From the NCBI GenBank assembly GCA_030651305.1, contig JAUSCI010000014.1:1-64000 (forward strand): a stretch of 64,000 bases of DNA, given 5' to 3'. The translations under genes and the position numbers were made by a program. The notes under the pieces were generated by a model. The model saw nothing but the letters and a program-made list of their open reading frames with translations. It was not told the origin of the DNA and did not search any database. Source of the stretch: Sulfuritalea sp. GTDB lineage: Bacteria > Pseudomonadota > Gammaproteobacteria > Burkholderiales > Rhodocyclaceae. Below, one piece after another: positions 57,056-64,000 of the stretch; position 1 is the stretch's first letter, and each line of letters opens with the position of its first letter.

Positions 57056-57643
57056 CTAGCGGGCAAGTATCATCCACTGCGCTGGCCAGTTTGCCAGCGG
57101 ATCCTGCTTGAAACCGCTTTTGACAAAGCGCTGCCAGCGGCCCACGGTATAACAGACCAGCAGGTCGGCGTGCGCGCCAAAATCGTGCTCTGCACCTAAC
57201 GCTCCCTGCGCCGAGGCCACCTTCAAACACTGCTTGAGCGTGGCTTCGATGCGGTCCAGCAATTGGTTGATGCGCGCCTGCAGGCGCGGGTTTTCGTGCA
57301 CCAGCGCGTCACCCACCAGCACCCTCGTCAGGCCACGGTTCTTCTGCGCAAAGCGCAGCAGCGAAGCGACGATGGCCTCGGCCTGTTTGAGACCTGAGTC
57401 CTCGGCCACTTCGATCTGGGTGATCACCGAAAACACACCGCTCTCGATGAACTCGATCAGCCCCTCGTACATCTGCGCCTTGCTGGCGAAGTGACGGTAG
57501 AGGGCCGCCTCCGAAACCTGGAGCTGTTTGGCCAGAAGCGCCGTCGTGACCTTTTCCACGGCCGGGCGTTCCAGCATTTCGGCAATGGTGTGCAGGATCA
57601 GGAGCTTCTTTTCACCAACTTTGGCGGCACGGGCATCATTCAT
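57056..57643 (-). CDS. slmA: nucleoid occlusion factor SlmA (TetR family)
   Basis: 195 residues. The HTH region VTTALLAKQLQVSEAALYRHFASKAQMYEGLIEFIE and overall length match SlmA, which blocks FtsZ assembly over the nucleoid when bound to its DNA sites. It follows argB by 15 bases in the same direction, a conserved pairing. Confidence 0.93.
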   Translation of the reverse strand: MNDARAAKVGEKKLLILHTIAEMLERPAVEKVTTALLAKQLQVSEAALYRHFASKAQMYEGLIEFIESGVFSVITQIEVAEDSGLKQAEAIVASLLRFAQKNRGLTRVLVGDALVHENPRLQARINQLLDRIEATLKQCLKVASAQGALGAEHDFGAHADLLVCYTVGRWQRFVKSGFKQDPLANWPAQWMILAR

Positions 57644-57658
57644 GGCGGGTTCAAGGGC

Positions 57659-58579
<921 letters not shown>

Positions 58580-58640
58580 CTACTGAAATGTGAAAAACGA
58601 AATGCGCCTGCCCCGGCGATTTTTGCTTTTCGTACTCCAT

Positions 58641-58670
58641 TTCCGGCGTACCGTCGGCACCGACTCTTGC
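58641..58670 (-). repeat. degenerate dispersed motif in the argB upstream region
   Basis: Minus strand GCAAGAGTCGGTGCCGACGG then TACGCCGG, related to the 47868 copy. The 266-base gap from 58544 to 58809 otherwise shows no gene. Confidence 0.4.
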
Positions 58671-58809
58671 TCACCAGGGATTCTGCCGCCCATTCGTCGT
58701 TCGATTGAGCCGTTCGCGCCGCGCAATACGCAGTTCGTCCCAAAACGGCTGACAGTGCTTCCTGTGCCTTCTAGCATGGCCTCACATTAACCAGGCGGAG
58801 GTACCGATC

Positions 58810-59382
58810 ATGCATTCCATTGTTTCGCGCTGCCAAGCACTACTGTTGGCCCTTGCAGTTCTCTCAATCGGCGGTCTTGCGTCGCAAGCCTTTGCTCAGG
58901 TGACCCCGGAAGCGGCTCTCGAGGCGGCGATAGGTCACTTCAACCGGGCGCGACAAGGCGACGCCGACCAGCTTGAACCCGCCATCGCAGCATTTCGGGT
59001 GGCACCCGGCAACCCGGCGCTGCAACCGATCTATGCTGTCTATCGAGGCAGCGCACTGACGCTCGCGGGCAAGGCCGCCTGGATGCCGTGGAACAAGATG
59101 AAGTTCACCGACCAGGGGCTCGATTCCATTGATCAGGCACTGGCTGCCTTGCGCCCTGATCATGATCGCCTGCTGGTGCAGGGTACGCCGGCCAGCCTGG
59201 TGACGCGAATGGTCGCCGCCGCAACCTTTATTGCGGTACCCGACGGCATTTTCCACCGCCGCGTCGCAGGCAAGACCCTGCTCGCCGAGTTGCGTCGAAA
59301 TCCGCTGCTGGCCGCTGCGCCGGCCGGATTCCGTGCCGAGCTGAGCGCCGTCGAGGCAAGCCTGAAAGAGGCCGAGAAATGA
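58810..59382 (+). CDS. secreted hypothetical protein of the ABC exporter cluster
   Basis: 190 residues, GGAGG about 10 bases ahead of ATG 58810. Signal peptide ending LASQAFAQV, then a helical TPR-like body (ALEAAIGHFNRARQGDADQLEPAIAAFRVAPGNP...). It overlaps the ATP-binding gene as ATGA and is the first gene of a five-gene unit. Probably a periplasmic partner of the transporter; no family recognised. Confidence 0.78.
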   Translation: MHSIVSRCQALLLALAVLSIGGLASQAFAQVTPEAALEAAIGHFNRARQGDADQLEPAIAAFRVAPGNPALQPIYAVYRGSALTLAGKAAWMPWNKMKFTDQGLDSIDQALAALRPDHDRLLVQGTPASLVTRMVAAATFIAVPDGIFHRRVAGKTLLAELRRNPLLAAAPAGFRAELSAVEASLKEAEK

Positions 59383-60059
59383 GTGCGGAATCCTGCACCG
59401 TGCGTCTCACCGGGCTGCGCAAGAACTATCGGGTCGGTGAGGCAAGCGTGGAAGCGCTTAAGGGGGTCAGCCTCGATGTGCTGAGCGGTGAAATGGTGGC
59501 TCTGACCGGTCCTTCCGGCAGCGGCAAGAGCACGCTCCTGAATCTTTGCGGTCTGATCGACACGCCGGACGCCGGCAGCCGCGAACTGGGCGGGACGGTG
59601 ATCGACAAGCTTGACGAAATTGCCCTGACCCGTCTGCGTCGCGAGAAGGTCGGCTTCATTTTTCAGGGCTTCAACCTGGTGCCGGTGATGACGGTGTACG
59701 ACAACGTCGAGTATCCCTTGCTGCTGCTCGGCGTGGCGGCGGCGGAACGCCGACAACTGACGCTTACGGCCTTGCAACAAGTGGGCCTGGAAGACTATGC
59801 CCTAAGGCTACCCGACGCGCTTTCCGGCGGTCAACGCCAGCGCGTGGCGATCGCCCGTGCCCTGGTCAAGTCGCCGGCGCTGGTGATTGCCGATGAGCCG
59901 ACCGCCAATCTCGACTCGACAACGGCGCGGCAGATCGTCGATCTGCTGCATGAACTCGCGCACGAGCGCAATGCCTCGGTGGTAGTGGCGACCCACGACG
60001 AACGCATGAGCTCGCACTGTGATCGCGTACTGCACCTGATCGATGGAGAACTGCAATGA
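59379..60059 (+). CDS. ABC transporter ATP-binding protein (LolD/MacB type)
   Basis: 226 residues. GPSGSGKSTLLNLCG (Walker A), LSGGQRQRVAIARAL (signature), VIADEPTANLD (Walker B) and the LolD/MacB-like QGFNLVPVMTVYDNVEYPL. It powers the FtsX-type permease encoded next, with which it overlaps by ATGA. Confidence 0.93.
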   Translation: MSAESCTVRLTGLRKNYRVGEASVEALKGVSLDVLSGEMVALTGPSGSGKSTLLNLCGLIDTPDAGSRELGGTVIDKLDEIALTRLRREKVGFIFQGFNLVPVMTVYDNVEYPLLLLGVAAAERRQLTLTALQQVGLEDYALRLPDALSGGQRQRVAIARALVKSPALVIADEPTANLDSTTARQIVDLLHELAHERNASVVVATHDERMSSHCDRVLHLIDGELQ

Positions 60060-61267
60060 AGTGGCTGATGTTTGCCTGGAAAAACGTGATGCGCAACAGC
60101 CGGCGCTCGCTGACGGCGATGCTGATCACCGCACTGGGAACGGCGGCGGTGCTCGGTAGCGGCGGCTTCGCGCTATTCACCTACGAATCGCTGGAGGAAA
60201 TGACGGCGCGCGACACCGGGCATGTTGTAGTTGCCAATGCGCGTGGCTTCGAAGGCGATGAAGATGTGCCTTTGCAGCATGGCCTGGCCGGTTCGCCGGC
60301 GCTGGCGGCGAAGTTTGCCGCGCTGCCCGGCGTGCGCGCCGTGGCGCCGCGCGTGCAGTTTTCCGGCCTGATTTCCAACGGCGACAAATCGGCGGTGTTC
60401 GTCGGCAGCGGCGTGGTGCCGGAGATCGATTTCCGCTTGCGCGGGCCGCAGATGAACTTCATCTCCGGGCAGCCTCCCGCTAGCAACTCGCCGGCGCCGG
60501 AAGTGGTCATCGGCAATGAACTGGCCCGGCTGATGAAGGCGAAGGTCGGCAGCTCGCTGACGCTCTTGGCCACCACCACCGAAGGCAATCTGAATGCGGT
60601 GGATGTCCTGGTGAGCGGCATTGCCAGCGTCGGCGTGCCGGAGATCGACAAGCGCCTGGTGCTGGCCGATCTGGCCTCGGTGCAAAAGCTCCTGCTCAGC
60701 GACAAGGTCGGCACCCTGTCGATCTACCTCAAGGAGACGGCCGACACTGAAGCCATTGCCACTCGCGTCAGGGAAATGCAGCCCGAGCTGGCGGTGAAGA
60801 CCTGGCGCGACCTGGCGGTGTTCTACCAGGCCGTGCGTGCGCTCTACGACCGCATCTTCGGCATCCTCGGGGTGATCATGATCTGCATCGTGCTGTTCGC
60901 CATGAGCAACACGCTGGGCATGGCGGTGGTTGAGCGGACGCGCGAGATAGGTACGCTGCGCGCCATCGGCACGCTGCCTGCCGAGATCGTGCGCAATTTC
61001 GTGCTCGAGGGCATGCTCATCGGCGGCGCCGGGACAGTGGCCGGCATGCTGTTGGCCGGCGTTGCGACGGTGTTCCTGCTGTTTGCCGGAATCGAGATGC
61101 CGCCGCCGCCGGGAAGATCGGCCGGTTATCCCCTGCTGCTCAGTTTTTCGCCACCGCTGTATGGCGCGGTCACCCTGGTCGTCATCGTTCTCGCCGCCTG
61201 TGCTGCCTGGCTGGTCAGCAGCCGCGCCGCCAACAAACCCGTTACGGAGGCTCTCGCTCATGTTTAA
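60056..61267 (+). CDS. ABC transporter permease, FtsX/MacB family
   Basis: 403 residues. One N-terminal helix, a large periplasmic domain (about 45-270), and three C-terminal helices (GVIMICIVLFAMSNTLGMAVVERTREIGTLRAIGT is the FtsX hallmark). Such permeases move lipids, lipoproteins or peptides by mechanotransmission rather than through a channel. It overlaps the next gene by 8 bases. Confidence 0.92.
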   Translation: MKWLMFAWKNVMRNSRRSLTAMLITALGTAAVLGSGGFALFTYESLEEMTARDTGHVVVANARGFEGDEDVPLQHGLAGSPALAAKFAALPGVRAVAPRVQFSGLISNGDKSAVFVGSGVVPEIDFRLRGPQMNFISGQPPASNSPAPEVVIGNELARLMKAKVGSSLTLLATTTEGNLNAVDVLVSGIASVGVPEIDKRLVLADLASVQKLLLSDKVGTLSIYLKETADTEAIATRVREMQPELAVKTWRDLAVFYQAVRALYDRIFGILGVIMICIVLFAMSNTLGMAVVERTREIGTLRAIGTLPAEIVRNFVLEGMLIGGAGTVAGMLLAGVATVFLLFAGIEMPPPPGRSAGYPLLLSFSPPLYGAVTLVVIVLAACAAWLVSSRAANKPVTEALAHV

Positions 61268-62000
61268 GCGAATTGTATTGTTGTTGCTGGCCTCGGTCAG
61301 TCTCTCCGCCGTCGCAGCGGAAGACGGCAAAGTGAAAGCCCTGCTGAAGCAGGCCGATGTCTATCGTCTGGCCATTGAGTCGGGGCGCGTCGAAACCGAG
61401 GTGCGGTCCTTCAAGGCCGGCGTACTGGACAAGACGCGACTGTATGCCGTCTATCTTAAGCCCGGCCATCGCTCGCTGGTGTTGTTCCGCACGGCGACCG
61501 AGCGCGGCCAGAAGATGCTGATGCTGGGCGACGACTACTGGCTGATGATGCCTTCCAGCCAGCGCCCGCTGCGCATCACGGCGATGCAGAAGCTGCTCGG
61601 CGAAGCCTCAACGGGCGACGTCGCAACGATGACTTGGGGCGAGGATTACGACGGCCAGCAGACCGGTGAGGAGACCATCGACGGCGTGCCGTGCATCAAG
61701 CTGGACCTGCTCGGCCAGCGCAAAGGCGTCAGCTATCCGCGCGTCGTACTCTATCTGGCAAAGAAGGACCATCATCCAGTGCAAGCGGAGCTGTACGTCG
61801 CGTCGGACAAGCTCGCCAAGCTGGCGCGCTTCAAGCTCGGCAATGTCGATGGACGCAGGCAAGTGACGGTGATGACGCTGATTGACCACCTGCAGAAGGA
61901 GCGTTCGACCGAAGTGCACTACCTGTCGCGCACCGACAAGACGCTTTCCGACGATTACTTCAATCCGGCCTTTCTGGTGCGGGCGGATCTGACGCAATGA
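61260..62000 (+). CDS. outer membrane lipoprotein-sorting (LolA-like) protein
   Basis: 246 residues from ATG 61260. Signal peptide MFKRIVLLLLASVSLSAVAAE, then a LolA/LolB-like half-barrel (RLYAVYLKPGHRSLVLFR, YWLMMPSSQRPLRITAMQKLLGEAS, TMTWGEDYDG, GVPCIKLDL). Family members bind lipid or lipoprotein in the periplasm and pair with MacB-type transporters, as here. It overlaps the barrel gene downstream by ATGA. Confidence 0.88.
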   Translation: MFKRIVLLLLASVSLSAVAAEDGKVKALLKQADVYRLAIESGRVETEVRSFKAGVLDKTRLYAVYLKPGHRSLVLFRTATERGQKMLMLGDDYWLMMPSSQRPLRITAMQKLLGEASTGDVATMTWGEDYDGQQTGEETIDGVPCIKLDLLGQRKGVSYPRVVLYLAKKDHHPVQAELYVASDKLAKLARFKLGNVDGRRQVTVMTLIDHLQKERSTEVHYLSRTDKTLSDDYFNPAFLVRADLTQ

Positions 62001-63304
62001 AATCGCCGTTACCTGCCCGCGAAGCGGAATTCCAGGTACGCAAAGCGCACCAGCGCCGACTTTTGCAGTGTTTGGCCGGCCTGTCGGCTGTTGCGGTGGC
62101 CCTGCATGCCCGTGCCGCGGACGATGCGACGGATTTTGGCTGGAATACGCGCCTTGTCGGCGAAGCGCACGAGTTGCGTCGCGACAGTCCGTTCGCAGCG
62201 GGACTGGACCTGACAAGCTTTGGCCGTGACCGCTACCGCATCGAACAGGAATTGCGCGGACGCGCCGGCCCGGTGTCGCTGTTGCTCACTGCGACCGAAT
62301 CCGGGCAGGAAGGCGCAAAGCCGACTGGTCGGTTCGTGGCAAACGAGGCCTATGCCGATTTCAGTCTGGGCGGCGAGCGCTTTGCGGTCGGCAAGAAAGT
62401 GCTCTCCGGCGATGTCGGCTATGCGTTTCGACCGATCGACGTGCTGCAACGCGAAAGTCGCATGCAGATGATGCCACCCCAACTGGAGGGCATCCCGATG
62501 TTGAGCTGGGACAATTTCTCGCCCGACGGCGCCTGGTCGCTCGTGATAGCGAATCCCGGCCATCAGCGGCGCGGCGACGCGCGTGAAGATGGCTCGGTGG
62601 CCCTGAAGCTCTATCGCCGCGCCGGCGCGGCGGATCTGCATGGGGTGTTGCGCCGTTCGAATCGCTACGGTCTGGAACTGGGCGTGGCGGCTTCCCTGGT
62701 ACCCAGCGACGCGCTCGAAATCCACGCGTCCCTGCTCACTCAGCAGCGCGGCGAGCGGCGCCTGCCGCTGGCGGAGAATGCATCGATCAGGGACTTGCTG
62801 ACTGCGGACAGCGCTCTTGTCACGGAGACCATAGCCTCACCGCGCAAGGCGCTGGTTGGCGGCACATGGACCACGGCGGAAGGCCTTTCGGTGCTTGGCG
62901 AGTTCTGGTGGGATGGCACGGCGCCGGCAACAGCCGACTGGCAACGGCTGGCACGGCAGGCCGCGCAAAGGGCGGCACTGCTTGGCCTGCCGGGCGTTCC
63001 GGCGGCAGCCGTGGCGGGCGAAACGGCCGCGTCCCTGAAAATGTTCGACCAGGGCAATCTGGTGCGGCGCGGCTTGTTGACCCGCCTGGCATGGAGCGAG
63101 CCGGGTGGCGGCTGGTCGGCCTCGGCGGATATCCTCAAGTCACTGGAAGATGGCGGCTGGACGCTGACCGCGGCGGTCGCCTGGCAAGGCGACCGCTTGC
63201 GGTTCGATGCCGGCCTGCGTCGTTACGGTGGGCGCGCTGATTCTGCCTATCGTCTGCTGCCGGAACGAGGTGTGGCTTTTGTCGGCCTCATCCTGGCCTA
63301 CTGA
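61997..63304 (+). CDS. predicted outer-membrane beta-barrel protein
   Basis: 435 residues. ATG 61997 overlaps the previous stop (ATGA). The first 22 residues or so (KSPLPAREAEFQVRKAHQRRL) are encoded by the repeat element at 62006-62064, ahead of a signal peptide (LLQCLAGLSAVAVALHARAADD). Alternating amphipathic strands fill the mature part and the last residues GLILAY end in an aromatic, as required for BAM insertion. It ends in overlap with convergent nudB. The real start could be at an internal codon after the element. Confidence 0.8.
   Translation: MKSPLPAREAEFQVRKAHQRRLLQCLAGLSAVAVALHARAADDATDFGWNTRLVGEAHELRRDSPFAAGLDLTSFGRDRYRIEQELRGRAGPVSLLLTATESGQEGAKPTGRFVANEAYADFSLGGERFAVGKKVLSGDVGYAFRPIDVLQRESRMQMMPPQLEGIPMLSWDNFSPDGAWSLVIANPGHQRRGDAREDGSVALKLYRRAGAADLHGVLRRSNRYGLELGVAASLVPSDALEIHASLLTQQRGERRLPLAENASIRDLLTADSALVTETIASPRKALVGGTWTTAEGLSVLGEFWWDGTAPATADWQRLARQAAQRAALLGLPGVPAAAVAGETAASLKMFDQGNLVRRGLLTRLAWSEPGGGWSASADILKSLEDGGWTLTAAVAWQGDRLRFDAGLRRYGGRADSAYRLLPERGVAFVGLILAY
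62006..62064 (-). repeat. 59-base palindromic element over the 5' end of the barrel gene
   Basis: Minus strand AAAAGTCGGCGCTGG, then GTACCTGG...GGGCAGGT with the inner stem CCGCTTCGCGG. Same length and order as the prmC copy, about 85 percent identical by eye, in the opposite orientation relative to its gene. Confidence 0.8.
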
Positions 63305-63759
63305 CTTGGGGCGGAGCTGCGGCCAAGTCGCTGTGGCAATTCCAGGATTGCATCGCGGTTGCTCCATGAAAAGCAGGCGTCGGCAGCTTCGCGCCAAGGC
63401 AGCCAGCGATAGCCGAGATGTTCGTCGGGCGCGATAGTCACGGGACATTGTTCAGGCAGACAAAGACTGAAGACGTGCTCGGTGTTCTGCGCGATGCCTG
63501 GTGCGTAGCGGTAGCGCCACTCGGCGAAGATCTCGTAACGGTTGGTCAAGTGCCAGTCGATGAAATCGTCCGCAGAGGAGATGATGGTGGTCTCTTCGCG
63601 TACTTCGCGGCGGGCCGTTTCGAGCAGCGGCTCATTGTCTTCCTGGCTGCCGGTGACCGATTGCCAAAAGCCGGGGTGACGGGCGCGCTCCAGCAGCAGC
63701 ACGTCGAACGCAGCAGTATGGATCACCACCAGCACGGAAACCGGTTTCTTGTATTCCAT
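63298..63759 (-). CDS. nudB: dihydroneopterin triphosphate diphosphatase (Nudix)
   Basis: 153 residues from ATG 63759, which overlaps the upstream barstar-like stop (ATGA). The Nudix box reads GSQEDNEPLLETARREVREET. VSVLVVIHTAAFDVLLLERARHPGFWQSVTG is typical of NudB, which removes pyrophosphate from dihydroneopterin triphosphate in folate synthesis. Convergent with the barrel gene. Confidence 0.93.
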   Translation of the reverse strand: MEYKKPVSVLVVIHTAAFDVLLLERARHPGFWQSVTGSQEDNEPLLETARREVREETTIISSADDFIDWHLTNRYEIFAEWRYRYAPGIAQNTEHVFSLCLPEQCPVTIAPDEHLGYRWLPWREAADACFSWSNRDAILELPQRLGRSSAPSQ

Positions 63760-64000
63760 CAACCGGGCTGGGCTACCGTCGGCAGCCAGGCAATGCCGTC
63801 AGCCTGCATGTCGACCAGGCACCAAAAGGGTACGTCCTGTTCGCGCCACTCGTCTGCCGCGGATTGGAAGGCCTGCATCAGGGTGACGAAATCCGCTTCG
63901 GCGCGGCCGTGAATACCGTCGCAATGGTCAAGCAGCGTCACGTAGCCTTCCGCCGGGCGCCAACCCATGTCGAGCAGGCAATCATTCAGCGCATCCCAGT
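63759..64000 (-). CDS. barstar-family protein, C-terminal part (runs off the right edge)
   Basis: The frame is open from the window edge to TGA 63759-63761. It reads WDALNDCLLDMGWRPAEGYVTLLDHCDG, the barstar (barnase inhibitor) signature, then a helix-strand ending FWCLVDMQADGIAW. The track's M at its left is internal. Barstar proteins bind and block small secreted ribonucleases, but chromosomal homologs also occur without a barnase. It is translationally coupled to nudB. Confidence 0.85.
   Translation of the reverse strand, partial: WDALNDCLLDMGWRPAEGYVTLLDHCDGIHGRAEADFVTLMQAFQSAADEWREQDVPFWCLVDMQADGIAWLPTVAQPG

Overview
The window reads as chromosome of a GC-rich, Gram-negative respiring bacterium. 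The gene set (pilT/pilU, pyrR-pyrB-pyrC', yggS-proC-yggT-yggU, prfA-prmC, a hemB of the Asp/Mg type, slmA-argB, many c-type cytochromes) and an antisense RNA beside hemB point to a betaproteobacterium. An environmental, sulfur-active Rhodocyclales-like lineage (Sulfuritalea/Sterolibacterium type) is my best guess. This is inference from gene content; no database search was possible.

Layout. 1-5 kb: a minus-strand signalling block (a partial PAS sensor, a hybrid histidine kinase with the same N-terminus, a PAS-GGDEF protein and a REC-HD-GYP protein; the last three overlap by a few bases). 5.1-8.9 kb: yqgE-ruvX-pyrR-pyrB-pyrC' operon, where pyrC' has lost the dihydroorotase metal ligands. 9-11.5 kb: membrane acyltransferase coupled to a membrane adenylate cyclase. 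11.5-17.3 kb: yggU/yggT/proC/yggS, then pilT and pilU and an rRNA methyltransferase. 17.5-22.4 kb: accessory island with a cluster of integron gene cassettes (five attC sites plus one remnant, no integrase in the window) followed by a brnT/brnA toxin-antitoxin pair whose toxin is frameshifted. 22.4-26.3 kb: membrane diguanylate cyclase with unusual cysteine motifs, an SDR protein, a 2Fe-2S flavin reductase. 26.4-31.6 kb: complete livK-H-M-G-F branched-chain amino-acid type ABC transporter. 31.9-34.7 kb: cytochrome c, YyaL-like protein, cheY. 34.9-41.2 kb: seven-gene operon with an octaheme tetrathionate-reductase-type cytochrome, cytochrome b, cytochrome c, three YeeE/YedE sulfur transport proteins and a triple-rhodanese protein, preceded by an FNR-like box. 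41.5-57 kb: mostly housekeeping (ilvD, lgt, purU, thrH, hemA, plsB, prfA, prmC, hemerythrin, cytochrome c4, engB, hemB), with one broken cytochrome c gene. 57-64 kb: slmA, argB, an ABC exporter/outer-membrane gene cluster, nudB and a partial barstar-family gene.

The most interesting signals are (i) the attC cassette array with unrecognised cargo, (ii) the octaheme cytochrome/YeeE/rhodanese operon, and (iii) a dispersed short repeat (core AGTCGGCGCTGGCG) found both between genes and inside conserved coding sequences. Two copies extend to a 59-bp palindromic element: one is an in-frame insertion in prmC, the other supplies the first codons of an outer-membrane protein gene.

How the genes work together: the sulfur operon looks like import or turnover of thiosulfate-like sulfur coupled to periplasmic electron transfer. 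hemA and hemB serve the same heme-rich lifestyle, and the many cytochromes c fit respiration with changing electron acceptors. The signalling genes (GGDEF, HD-GYP, adenylate cyclase, CheY, pilT/pilU) suggest surface-associated and motile phases. No rRNA, tRNA or CRISPR array was seen.
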